Source: Sclerodactyla briareus
Lineage: Eukaryota; Echinodermata; Holothuroidea; Dendrochirotida; Sclerodactylidae
DNA: 64,000 bases
Direction of reading: 5' to 3'
Assembly (NCBI GenBank): GCA_026419785.1
Contig: JAODTK010005805.1
Location: forward strand, 1 to 64,000
The translations under genes were made by a program, and so were the position numbers. Positions within the stretch are counted from its first letter, which is position 1. Each line of letters begins with the position of its first letter. Shown here one piece after another: positions 1 through 10,429 of this stretch. The notes beneath the pieces are model-generated. The model was not told the origin of the DNA. It worked only from the letters and a program-made list of their open reading frames with translations, and searched no databases.

Positions 1-56
1 TATATCCACTCTGTCATCTCCCTTTGCTGTCCAGCTGGCGATGACACCTCTCGGCC
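1..56 (+). CDS. candidate exon, left-edge gene (partial)
   Basis: Frame 1 is open from the window edge to a donor-like junction GCC|GTATGT at 56/57, giving 18 whole codons plus two bases (CC). The next candidate exon at 294 begins with the single base needed to complete that codon, so the phases agree. The 5' end of the exon lies outside the window. An alternative is that the pyrimidine-rich stretch ending CCAG at 34 is an acceptor, but the exon would then be only 22 bp. I do not recognise the product. The call rests on splice sites and phase, not on homology. Confidence 0.3.
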
Positions 57-293
57 GTATGTGGCGTGACTGCTGTCTCTAACTGATATTGCTATGCCTC
101 TCTTGCATCCCATATTCCCGATAGGAATAACAGAGTTTACACATTAATCTCAAACCATTCACACACCACTTGGCCAGGACAACAAGGAGTGACATCCCAC
201 TGCCCCATTTCTTGTTCCATTATAAACTGTACTGATGTTTCCTTAGAAGATCATAACAGTGATATTCCATTTGTGTATTTATCCTGTTTGTAG

Positions 294-390
294 ATATCTG
301 GTGCCATCAAGCCCCTGGTCAGACAGAGCCTCACAGTCTAAACAGTCCAGCTGTCATGGAGCCTGTGGGGGTGGAGTTGATTTTGTAATG
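294..390 (+). CDS. candidate internal exon, left-edge gene
   Basis: The acceptor is a T-rich tract ending TTTGTAG at 293, and the donor is a good match, ATG|GTATGT at 390/391. With one base completing the previous codon, 32 codons follow without a stop and the exon ends in phase 0. The peptide is rich in Ser, Gly and Cys and starts YLVPSSPWSD. The other two frames each reach a stop before the donor, though one of them also reads protein-like (ISGAIKPLVRQSLTV), so a sequencing indel inside the exon is possible. No family is recognised. Downstream, 391-530 holds an (AT)n tract and nothing else I can name. Confidence 0.33.
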
Positions 391-400
391 GTATGTGAAT

Positions 401-431
401 TATAATATATCTATATATATATATATATATT
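401..431. repeat. (AT)n microsatellite
   Basis: A short, slightly interrupted AT run just after the donor of the candidate exon. It is followed at once by TTTCAG and, four bases later, GTAAGT, an acceptor/donor pair too close together to hold a normal exon. Confidence 0.85.
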
Positions 432-529
432 TCAGAAGCGTAAGTGACGACCTGTAGTGGCAAACTGAAAAAACAATAATGTACAGAGGAGCGGGAAAGT
501 CAAAATCTGAGTGAGAAAAGTTGATGTGC

Positions 530-770
530 TCCACCAGGATCAAACTGTGCACCTTTTGCTTTCACACCGCCATGCCAATGGAGCTTATTAACCAACTGGT
601 GGTCTCAAACCAACGAACATAATGCCTTTCAACTTGTGGGATCTGGCATCTATACTTGAAATGCTAGTTCTATGTTTGATGCACTATCCCCTCTCTGAGC
701 TCAAATTGATCATTCCAACCTGGGCACACGATTGGGAGTAGTGGGTATAATACTGCTAGGCAGTTATACT
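530..770 (-). mobile_element. tRNA-derived SINE, family S1
   Basis: Read on the minus strand this has a degenerate tRNA-like head, with an A-box-like part near 575-600 and a B-box-like part near 535-550. The remainder matches 60478-60720 in the same orientation. Shared words include a tract reading 'acttgaa..atgctagt', then 'gcactatcc', then 'cctgggcacaa'. Two copies 60 kb apart with a tRNA-like end are what a pol III-transcribed SINE looks like. I cannot name the family and the exact ends are uncertain. Confidence 0.6.
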
Positions 771-1862
771 TCCCCCCTTTTTTACTGGATTCTCCATCAG
801 AGGGTTATTAACCGTTTCTAGCAATTTTATCAACCTTTAGCTGTTAAAGGTACCTTATATAGTAGCTGCAACCATTTATATTCATTTATCTATAGCAATC
901 TGAGTGTTTTTGAAACTGAGTTCATTCGTCTTTATTGAACAGTTTTTAATATGGCTTTATAAACCTTGAAGAGGATTATCGTCTAGTAGCAGTCAGCTGT
1001 GGCGACAAATAGTACCACCAGTTTGCATAACATCCGCAACGAGAATTGTCTCAGAGAAATTCTGTAACATTATTGCGATACATCTTCACTATGAAATTCA
1101 GTATCATTTCATACACTGTGGAACAATTTTTTGTTATGACTTCATCAAACCACCCATTTTCCTTCAAGTGTTGCAATGACGATATTGCTCTCTTTCCCTC
1201 CTTCAGCCCTGTCCGCACAAACGATTAATCTGGCTAACAAACTCCACAATACAATATAATTGTTTCCTAACGAAGTGGGATTCATCATCGATAACAAGTC
1301 GGTACAACGAGCACCTAAAATAAATGGTGCAATGATTCAAGCCTCAGTCTTCGCGGTGTCCATAGATAAAAGTCCATGTGGTGTTGAAATGTTTTTCTAA
1401 AACATTTTTACAATATTTATGGCAAAACCTTCCCGTGTGTATTGTGCAAAATTATTGGAGTGTTTTGAAAACATTTTGGCGTGCGGATTCGCTCACAGGA
1501 GGGATAAGTTGACCATGCCTAAAAAAAATGGAGATTTTTCACTTCAGGATGAATATGATCATAAAAACAACAAGAAAAACACCTGCCCGCTTCAATATGC
1601 TGGGAACTCCAGAAGTGGCATTTTCCTAGCCATGTGCAGGCCCAAGAAGTGTGGACTTTCCATATATTCTGCGTCACCGCTAGTGGTTGATCCGTGTAGA
1701 TAGTCAGGCCAGTTAACCACACCTGGCTGAAGATTGGGCAAACCCCGCAGGGCAATGCCATCAGATATGGCTGTGCTGCTGCCCATAGACCCATATCCCT
1801 AATAATAAGTTGTGATGACATGTACTGATTACATTCACTTACAATTCACTCTGTATTTTCAG
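771..1862. other. intergenic or intronic, nothing identified
   Basis: A+T-rich sequence with no convincing exon, RNA gene or element on either strand. The open frames at 1046-1228, 1419-1703 and 1519-1821 overlap each other on opposite strands and lack splice or homology support. If the left-edge gene is real, this stretch is intron. Confidence 0.5.
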
Positions 1863-1910
1863 GCCCTCCAAAACATCCTCTTAACTTACGATCATGATGA
1901 GATTTTCCAA
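1863..1910 (+). CDS. candidate internal exon, left-edge gene
   Basis: The acceptor is CTGTATTTTCAG ending at 1862. The frame that follows encodes ALQNILLTYDHDEIFQ and then stays open to 1951. If the donor is CAA|GTAGCA at 1910/1911 the exon is 48 bp, in phase 0 at both ends, and joins the candidates at 294-390 and 2346-2446 without a frame break. The donor is weak. A second donor, CTGG|GTGTAC at 1929/1930, would extend the peptide by VALALL but leave phase 1, which does not fit the next exon. The amphipathic leucine-rich sequence reads like a helical repeat, but I recognise no family. Confidence 0.3.
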
Positions 1911-2345
1911 GTAGCATTGGCGTTACTGGGTGTACAGTACTCAATCTGATCAGGTCTCAGGCTTGAAAGACAATTAGTCGAGTACTCTATGGTAATTAGT
2001 CAATTCAGGTAGTCTATTTTTCGAGCTTGCTGCAAAAATTATGCACAATCAAGGAGCGTAGGGATGTAGCTTAATACTGCACTTGACACTTGAAATAAAG
2101 AACATGGAGCATGGGACCTGGGACATTTTGTTGTCATGTATTCTGCTTCAAACTAAATGATTATTCCAGTAGTATATCTTTGCCCGCAGCATCTGTGATG
2201 TACAATTGGGATGTTTTTCCACTTTTTGCAAATTTTTTCCACTGTTTCAGTGTGAAGGGAAACATAAGTTCTGATAAATATGCTCATTACTAGTTGCATA
2301 ACAAGGCTGTAGTATGTATTCAGAATATATTCTTCTCCCTCACAG

Positions 2346-2446
2346 AGGGCTGAGAGGAGGAAAAGCGAAGAGCAAGCGAGCCTCTTCTGCGATGTGGTGA
2401 CGTTCACCGTGAAATTCACACATACAGAACCAGCAGAGGACATCAG
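2346..2446 (+). CDS. candidate internal exon, left-edge gene
   Basis: This is the best exon candidate in the window. The acceptor is a strong pyrimidine tract ending CCCTCACAG at 2345, and the donor CAG|GTAGAT is at 2446/2447. The frame beginning AGG GCT GAG is open throughout and ends with two bases of a codon. The encoded peptide starts charged (RAERRKSEEQ), then has an alternating hydrophobic stretch (CDVVTFTVKF), then THTEPAEDI. The alternating pattern suggests a beta-strand. The 3' phase matches the next candidate at 2520. I do not recognise the protein. Confidence 0.42.
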
Positions 2447-2519
2447 GTAGATTCAGAGATGGTGTCTGTTGCTAGAAAGTGGTGAGATTTATGACCTTTT
2501 TTTGTCATGACTTCTACAG

Positions 2520-2616
2520 GTCGGGAAGCACGAAGGCTTCACTCGAGGGACAACCTGCAGTCACAAGCGAGTATAACTCACCTTCTCTTCTCGACCAGGT
2601 GATAGATGATATGTGA
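2520..2616 (+). CDS. candidate exon, possibly terminal, left-edge gene
   Basis: The acceptor is GACTTCTACAG ending at 2519. One base completes the split codon from 2446, then 26 codons follow without a stop to a donor CAG|GTGATA at 2598/2599. If that donor is not used, the frame runs five more codons (VIDDM) to TGA at 2614-2616, which overlaps an AATAAA at 2616-2621. It could therefore be an internal exon ending in phase 0 or the last exon of the gene. The peptide is hydrophilic, rich in Ser, Thr and Gln, with SPSLLDQ near its end. No family is recognised. Confidence 0.38.
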
Positions 2617-4149
2617 ATAAAGAGGGGGTTTATAACCAAACCAAACTGTGCTCCCGGCCCACCATCAAATGATCTCAAAAGAAGGAGCTAGTGAAAACCC
2701 CGGATCTGACCAATTTCTCAGACCCTGGAGTAGTCGCTGAAATTTCATGTCCAACTGACTGCACACAACAGACCAACAGCTCTTATTGACAATATTTGAA
2801 ACCCCAGAAGTCACTGCAACAGACATCAGAACCATGAAGTGACTAATGAGATCCACACCATCGCAACTGCAAGTTACAGCAAACCTGAGGAAACAAATGT
2901 CTGCGGAATGAGGGAACCTCTTTTGCTAATAGCGTCTACTGACAATCTTCTTGCCTATGTGCCAAAGATATTGTACATGAGGCACGAGTTCATTTAGATG
3001 CCATATCAAACGCAAAGGGAAGAGAGGAAAATAATCATGGTGGCAAGAGAAAAATTCCCAAAATAGATTTTGGAGCTGAGTTTATGAGTTTCATAAGAGA
3101 GATTATTAGCAGTTTCGTGGCATGAGTTCCACTGCATGAATATCCCACAGTTCAATCATTTTGGTAGCTCAAGTCGGTGAATAGCTAGCCAGGAGTAAAC
3201 ACGGCCCACTGTCATCATGGGAAATTATTACACACTATTCTACACAAGTTATTTCTAGCGTGCCTATTAAAGTACAAATGGTCACAGATTAAGTTTCTCT
3301 TTAACAATTCCCCCAAAACTGTTTCTGATATGTCCATTTAATCCGCCCGCCAAGATATCAGTTTGATTCATGATATGTACTGCAATTTCCTTGACCAAAG
3401 TGTTTACAAATGATACATGGCCAAAATACCGCACCGTTGATATTCTAGTAAAGACCGAACGAGCAGCTAGCGCATTTCCCACATTCCACCCGCCACTAAC
3501 AAACATTGTTTGTAAAAAGCTGACTTTAGGAGAAACAGACCACACAAGTGCAATCACGTAGATTTAGATGGCAACTCACAAAATCAAGACATCACACTCG
3601 TCACAGAGGTCCCTTCATCTATGCACAGATACAAAAGCTAAATTTTACTGTCATTGAAATTGTTCTCGTAATTTCAGGTTCATTTCCATCTTTGAGGACA
3701 TGTTCAAAGAATTATGAAAAGTTGTTTTTCATGACCATTGTACTTAAACATCCATAGGATATGGGTTCTCTGGATGTGACAGGCCACTATAGGAAGGGGA
3801 GCAAATTTTGACATTGTGCTGGCTAGATTGATACCAAATTCTTACTTTTGCACTAGCGACGAACCCTTCCGTTGGGACAGGATCCAGTAAAGGATTAGAC
3901 CCAGGTCGTATTACACTCAGCGTCCATAACATCAAATCGATTACACACCTGGAAGAACCCGTGCTTCCGTGCAGTTGATTCAACCTCGGTGGCGGTGGTC
4001 GACCTCACCAAAGACAGCAAATAGTCGAACTTGACGTCGTTGACTGACAGGGGTGGTGGGGGGGGGGGGTGCGACCTGCACGAAGGACATTGTAGAAGGT
4101 AGGTGCTGAGGATAGCAGTGAAATATCGTGTACAGAAATATTCCTATTG
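2617..4149. other. intergenic, nothing firm identified
   Basis: There are no supported exons. The minus-strand stretch at about 3840-3980 has a weak tRNA-B-box-like motif (GGGTCTAATCC in minus-strand reading) and may be an old SINE. A run of 12 G lies at 4058-4069. Open frames at 3282-3557 and 3370-3561 overlap on opposite strands and look like chance. Confidence 0.45.
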
Positions 4150-4570
4150 AAGGGGGTTTTTTGTCTCGCCTTCATGAAATCAGGAAGAAGACAGAGAATG
4201 GTCACTATGGTGTGTGGCTGTGTCCCACTCTCGTTAGCAGGATTTCGCACAAACCGTGAGTCCACGACTGATGACAAAATGTTGCATGTAGCACCAGGGT
4301 GGGGTTGTACATGATCTGATTAGATGTGGGCAAGCCCAAAGTTCCTTATTAAGTGGTAAATTAGCTCATTTTTGTAAATTATTGTTTCAAGCTCGTTAGC
4401 AGGATTACGCAAGAACCGTTAGGTGACAGTGATGGTAGTTTGGCATGGTAGGACCGGCTGACCAGGTGAGTTGAACGATTAGATTTTCAGCCTTAAAAGA
4501 AAAGGCTATTAAGTGGTCTAATTTGCATAATTTATGCAAAATTTTTCAAGTTTGTCGGGGGAGGGTGTTT
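4150..4570 (+). repeat. dispersed repeat family R1, copy 1
   Basis: It begins near a TTTTGTCTCGCC word, continues with a 'ggtcactatgg.gtg' block and 'acaaaccgt', and ends in an AT-rich 'ctaatttgcataattt.tgcaaa' stretch. The same blocks occur in the same order at 13790-14180 and partly at 13205-13330. There are no long frames, terminal inverted repeats or tRNA-like boxes, so the class is unknown. Confidence 0.6.
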
Positions 4571-6380
4571 GCTGCGAGGGGAAGGGGGGGGAAAAGTATG
4601 GCATGTCCTGGCTGCTTGGAAAAATAAAAAGGAATGAATAATGAAGGAAATGATTTTAAAAGGCAAGGAGCTCGGGCTGGTGGCTGCTAAGGGGATTTAG
4701 AAACATTCAATGTATTTGGTCAAAGAAGTGAGTGATGAAGCGATAAAACTATCATATTTGGGTATTATGGAGAGAAAAAGGGGGGGGGGGGGGCATGAAG
4801 AAGAAAAATGCAATTAAGGGACTGTAATAAGAGTCCAAAATTATGAAGTCAGTTTATTTTGGAATTTCAGGTATTTTATGTGAAAATATGTGATGTTCGG
4901 TTTGTACATGACGAAGGTCTGCATGAAATAGTTGGTGTGTATTGATAATAGAAACCACCGATGCGCAACCAAGGCGAGATATTTTTGGCGATGCCTTGGT
5001 CCACTATGTCCTTGCTTAATTCACTGTGGTAGAAACAGGAACTTCTCAAACAACAACGAAAACATAAGGCATCCTGGAGTTGAAGGATCTCATCGGCTTT
5101 CCTGAAAATGTGAAACTATTGCAGTCGTTTATACACTTTAACTCTAAATATCCTGCATGTTACGAAGAGAGCCAAAAAAATTAGCAAGATTTGTTCTGAA
5201 AAACAGCAGTATTATCCCTACCCCTCCCCAGAAAGCAAAGGAAAACCCTTTGTCTGACACTTTGTACCTCATCTCAAAATTTGCAAACCAATCAGTCTTT
5301 CAATCTCCAATGTATTGAAGAAGAAAAAAAACCTTTATTTTTAGAAATTCCTTAATGGGCTAAAAATTTCCTATATGACTAGAAAACTTTAAGTAAATAG
5401 TTGCCTAAATGCAAAAAATGGGGGGAGTAATGCCCCCCCCTGCCCCCCCCCGGCCAATTAAAACACGGTTCTTTAAATGGATGGGTGGGATTCAGTGTTA
5501 TTGCTCCCGGAGAATATCCAATGGTTACAAGCATTCAAGGCAGTTGTATATATGGTACTCATTGGTATCTTGAGTAGCCTTTAAAGGACAACTGCAGGAT
5601 GATTTTTAGGCTAATAACTCCACATAGGAACATCGTATTGAAATGGGGTTTGAACCTAAATACGTTTTTCCTCTCCATGATATAACCTCTGTTTTTCCAG
5701 CCTGCAGTGGTCTTTTGAAAATGTATCATGTGAGAATGTACTGCTTGATTTTCAGTTGAGAAACTTAACACTAATGAATTGCAGGAAAATAGAAAAATCC
5801 GAAATGTGAACTCCTACCGAGCGATGCACCTACGAAATCACAGCAAAACTTGAAAAAGCTACGACAGTTTCTGTGCAAAATGACTAGTCTTCAACTGAGA
5901 AATCCTTCAATTATGAGATAATTGTGAATTTTGTTCGCCCTACTCTCAATCCTTGATATGTTTCGAAAATAGCACAAGAGTATAAGCACGTTGACTACAG
6001 CGCTGGGTAACAGGTACTTGTGCCAGCCACTTCTTATATTCTGATTTTTTTTTTGTGCTGATTTGCGACATTGGGACACCACCAAGAGATCGAGACGGAG
6101 GAGGTTGGCCCAGCAGCATGGCAGCGGGAACAGCGTTGTGATCACAGTGGCGACGTAGTGACGACAATGACCTTGTTTGTACTGATCACTGCCCCTCTCC
6201 TGCAACGATGGAGAACTTAGTGCCAGTACTAGGGTCCATGTGTTCTATGATCAGAAACAGAGGCTCGAAAATGTTCCGACCTCAACTGCCCATCGGCTCT
6301 GAGAAAATGCTATGCAGTAGCCCGAACAAGATTCTGACTAGCCGATGCATATACTGCAACACAATTTCAATGAGCAACCA
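4571..6380. other. intergenic, nothing identified
   Basis: A+T-rich DNA with several G or C runs (for example 4780-4793 and the two C runs near 5434-5451) and no exon or element I can support on either strand. The minus-strand frame at 5946-6167 reads reasonably as protein but has no splice or homology support. Confidence 0.45.
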
Positions 6381-6748
6381 CTAGCCCGAAGGGCATCTCC
6401 AGCCAATTTTCTATTAGCCGAATGCAGCCTCAAGTAGCCCCCTGGCTAACCAGTTTATGTATTTTCTCGAGCCCTAATCAGAAACACCTGGCCACTGGGT
6501 ACAAAGGGTCGCCGTTTTTTTTACAGTGCACATTTCCTCAATAAAGAGTACATGCTTCTTACCTGGATTTCTTTCCTGCCTTCTGTGGTAAGTACTAGTG
6601 AAAGCCTTCAGTCACATCAGAATTATTTCCTTTTATTGTTCGGTGTAAACCGGGGGTTAATTTTCATTAAAAAATATAAACTATGCAGTGTTCGACACAG
6701 GTCCAAATTTTGTCCGGGGGGTGATTCACTGTCCTGGGGGAGGGTCTA

Positions 6749-6773
6749 AGGGGAGGGGGTGTCCCCCTCCCCT
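6749..6773. repeat. perfect GC-rich hairpin, 11-bp arms
   Basis: Two perfectly complementary 11-base arms (AGGGGAGGGGG and its complement) flank a three-base TGT loop. The arms can form a stable stem, and the G-runs could also form a quadruplex. It sits in a G/C-rich patch (6710-6800) that may be the core of a small foldback element, but no target duplication is evident. Confidence 0.8.
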
Positions 6774-6779
6774 CTGCAA

Positions 6780-9093
6780 AATTTTGGCCCCGAAAAAGTG
6801 GGCTACGATGCCAAATGGTGCAATATTTGGTTGCAATATTTGCTTTGCATGATCTCCAGAAATCCCATTTTACAGCAGTGTTGTCAATTCTTTACGATAG
6901 ACAAAGTGAAAAAAAAAAAAAAAAATCATCAAAATTGCGGCGAAAAATAAGTTGAACGAAGACTGTCAGCAAGGCGTCAGTCGGAACTGTATGCTTCCTC
7001 TCCACATATTCTGGGGGAGATGGTAGCCCAATGTTCTATTCAGTGAAGTGAAGCTACAAAGCTGATGGTGTTTAGAAGCGCTATGAACATACGTCCCTGC
7101 CCCAGATCCATAGACCCCCACTCTCGCCAAACCTAACCTTCCCACCATAACCCCCCCCCCCACCCTCCCGCAGGCGATCCGGTTCGGAAACGTGGATGCA
7201 CCCAACCTTTCATGAGTTTTTCATCCAGTACGACCACCGAAAATTGTAAATGAAGCGCGCATTGAACTTGGATTTTACAATATACACGCACGTGTAATTA
7301 TAATTAAAAAATATATTCGATCACAATCCTTAGAGCATTTGTTTTCTGCATTGAATCAACATGTGACAGTTCCCAACAGCAGGCCTTACCGATTCGACGC
7401 TGTTATAACTAGCTCGTATTGAACGTTGATTCAATAGTGGTACGAGATCGAACCCTTGGCGATTCTAGTGATTTTACAAATGTCCACGCAACCAGTGCTG
7501 GGTAATTGACCAATCAGGGCGCTTGACTTGCTGGTGGCAGTAACTCTGCCATGTGTTCTTCCAATCTCCATATAACATCGGAGCCAAGCCGCGAGCGACA
7601 GATCGGCGGACACTCAATCTCAGACATTGGCGCTTTTCTGAAATGCTTTTTTTTTTCAAGTGATTTTTTTGTCTCTAAAATTATTGGAAACATTTAGACA
7701 TCATTGTAGTGTTAAACCGATCGCAGTATCGGTACGATTGGTCGATTATAGCAGCCATGATCAGAATCGGTGATCAGGAAATTGCCAATCGAAAAGTTCC
7801 AATCAAAACATACAGACTATTGCAAAACATAGAGCGACCTAAACTGGACCGATTAAGCTCAGAAGTGACGGACAGATCGCTAAAAAGCGTGTATGCGATT
7901 GCTGAAAACAAACGATGTTGGTAGTTGCTATCAGTTTTCCGGCACGGTTAGCCCCCCCCCCCCCCCCTCTCCCCCTCTCCCTTTAGCTAATCACAAATCA
8001 TAACATGAACACATCATTCACTGCATGGACAAGTAGCCTACACAAGCCCATTTAGACTGCATGCAGCTACGTACGCTTGCCTCAATTTTCGCATAAGTAC
8101 CCGAAGCAAATCACACGACCCCCCCAACCCCAACAGTTGTTGATAAATGTGTAAAACATTGCTAGCTGTTTTACAATTGTTGCTTCCCATTTTCAGTGAA
8201 ATAAGTCAATGTTATTGAAGGAGTCGTATGTAGGCCTACGTAAATAAAAGCTGACTGAATTTTACACAAAATCGCGATCCCGTGTTCCCGTTCGTTTTAA
8301 CTATTATGTCAATACAAAAAAATCCCATTGTACGTGTGCGGAGAGAATCCGAGCTGAACGTGAAGCGACTTTTCTAAAAATTTCATAGTGGAGATGTCGT
8401 CATGCTACCGTGTTGGGTCTCTATGAATCATGTGTATTTTTACCTATGGTGTTATGCCTTCCGGTGATGACAAGCAGTGTAGCGCAACTCAGCGTGGATA
8501 ATAGGGTATGTTTTCTTGCTTCGTGTTATAGACTGTAGCTGCTGCGCAAATCGGAACTTGGGATTCAAGTTTAATGTGATGAGTGGAGGTTTTTTTGAGA
8601 ATAAACAAACTAAGATGATGACCGCGGCAAAACCAAACTTTTTTAATCATGTCAATCGCTTGATGACTTTGCGTGCATTTGTACAGTGCTTGTTGTTTGT
8701 TTTTGGTACCGGGCGGCAAGGTTTTTGTCCGGGCGGTAGCTTTCTGTCAGGGCGCTTGTGACCATTTGCAATTCTGGGTCCGGCGCGGGACGGCGCCCCT
8801 CACAAAACCCGTAGTGAGAACACTGCCCTATGGCTTGCGGACACTTCCATATGTTTATTTTTTTTAAATGGACATGGACATATGATGGCCCCTTTTCCCT
8901 GTTGAGCAATTAACTATGGTGTTGACTTGCCATTCTACGCTCTTAGTCCCCTCAATAAATTAATCATTGACTGTGTCCCTCGCTGACAGGGTAATCAGTT
9001 GAACAGTTTAGGTCACCTGATCAGTTTTTGATTGCTTCTAACTAAAACTACGCACCCGCCGGTCAGACTTGCCCTCACTTGGGGCCCCTATGG
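6780..9093. other. intergenic, repeat debris only
   Basis: No supported gene. It includes a C run of about 15 at 7953-7967, another near 7147-7158, and a GC-rich patch at 8705-8830 where a 'gggcgg' word recurs, giving spurious frames on both strands. Nothing else can be named. Confidence 0.4.
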
Positions 9094-9302
9094 TCAGGTA
9101 TTCCACATTATACCTGCCTGGTACAAGAGAGTGTAAGGGAGGAGGATTGGACCAGTCAGCAGATTTCTATATGTGGTGAGTTTGGCACGGCAGCTCAGAG
9201 GCCAGAGTTTTTCATACACGATTCCCCCTAAGCAAAAAAGCTCAGCCAGTTGCTTTTCCAGGAGTTCTTGGCTATCTGCTCTCATAATTGTTATCATTAG
9301 AA

Positions 9303-9554
9303 TTACAATGTTGTTGGAGCTTCGCTAATAAATTGCTCTTTGATGTTCCAGATTTGATGCTCTGACACTCCGTCTCCCGCTAAGAAAGAATCAAGAGTGC
9401 CCAGTAATGCCTCGATAAGACCCTCCTGTAATTGTTCATTAACACTGCTTAGTGAACTCCAGTTGAAGCAGTGTAGCATCCCATTCGCATACAACCAAAT
9501 GGTTGTGGTGTAGTCCTTGCCTTTGTTCTTTACACAATAAGTGCTTGAGCCCAT
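9303..9554 (-). CDS. open frame, possible exon or pseudogene, unrecognised
   Basis: An 84-codon minus-strand frame (83 residues) running from an ATG to TAA. The peptide contains YTTTIWLYANGMLHCFNWSS and a leucine-rich, acidic middle (LIEALLGTLDSFLAGDG), with fairly balanced codon use. There is no good acceptor upstream: the ATG is preceded by an in-frame TAA and an A-rich tract. About 10 bases after the stop a second minus-strand frame begins and runs to 9094. This could be a decayed retrocopy, an intronless fragment or chance. No family is recognised. Confidence 0.2.
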   Translation of the reverse strand: MGSSTYCVKNKGKDYTTTIWLYANGMLHCFNWSSLSSVNEQLQEGLIEALLGTLDSFLAGDGVSEHQIWNIKEQFISEAPTTL

Positions 9555-10009
9555 GAAGGCAGATTAGTCAATCTTTTTTTATTTTTTTTTTCGGAAGAAC
9601 ATCTACTCTGACTGCAAAGACTGTTTGGCCTATCACAGTTTAAGGGCACAGAAAGTAATTCACTATGTGGAAATGTCAAACATGCATCTTCGACTCCAAA
9701 AATTTGTTCTCTCAAAATTTAATGATAACGTCCATTATAGAGTTTTAGTTCAGCTTGATCATTGATCGTTATGGCATGTCATCATGAACCAACACATTGA
9801 AACTGGGTCAAAATGTGTCTAGGCTTAAAGATGCACCCCTTCTTCAGCTCCTGTATGAAAGAATTTCCAACATTTTCCCTACATTGCATATATGGCAATT
9901 TCCTAGTTACCCCTCCCAAAACCAATTGGTTCCTGTACTCCGCTTGTGCAAGTTGTTGTTATTTTCTTCAATCTTTTTTATGATATACTTACCGGGGAAT
10001 GGGTTATCA

Positions 10010-10345
10010 AACCTATTCAACCAACACGGGTGCAACCTGAGTACTGCGCCATATTCAATGTCATCTTGCAAATTACCTACGTCACCAGGACAACAAAACG
10101 AATATGGCATGCCTCCCGGCGGTACCTTACTTGTGGTGATGGCGGTATTCACACGCAGACGGCAATTGCCTATTCCTTCCCTCGCTTTTTGTCCACCCGC
10201 TTCCATCCCTTGCTCCGAGCGGCAGCGAGAAGCACATTCCCATTCCTGTACTATATTGTGGTATGACCCGACTGGATTCGAACCCAGTCCTCCCTTGGTT
10301 GAAGGCCAATGCTCTACCAATCGTGCCACCACCTTTATCTATTCT
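10010..10345 (-). mobile_element. tRNA-derived SINE with well-kept pol III boxes
   Basis: On the minus strand, 10332-10261 reads as a tRNA-like head. It has a good A box (TTGGTAGAGC) and a perfect B box (GGTTCGAATCC). The acceptor stem pairs only in part and the T stem is imperfect, so it is not a functional tRNA gene. The non-tRNA body extends leftward to about 10010. Long overlapping frames over this interval on both strands are translations of the SINE and not genes. The left boundary is uncertain. Confidence 0.6.
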
Positions 10346-10429
10346 GCAGCTGTCCATGTCGTCTGCCAACTCACGATGCTTGTTTGTCCTCCTACCTATC
10401 AAAGGAAACGGGAGTCAAGGTGATGTCCA

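Noticed and set aside
8652-8909. Minus-strand 85-codon frame in the 8.7-kb GC-rich patch
   Set aside because: A repeated 'gggcgg' word explains it, and it has no splice or protein support.
10261-10332. tRNA gene on the minus strand
   Set aside because: The A and B boxes are good, but the acceptor and T stems do not pair properly and repeat sequence continues to the left, so it is a SINE head.
9797-10423. 208-codon plus-strand frame, the longest in the window
   Set aside because: Its right half is the antisense translation of a tRNA-derived SINE (B box and A box in 10261-10332), and equally long frames exist on the other strand.
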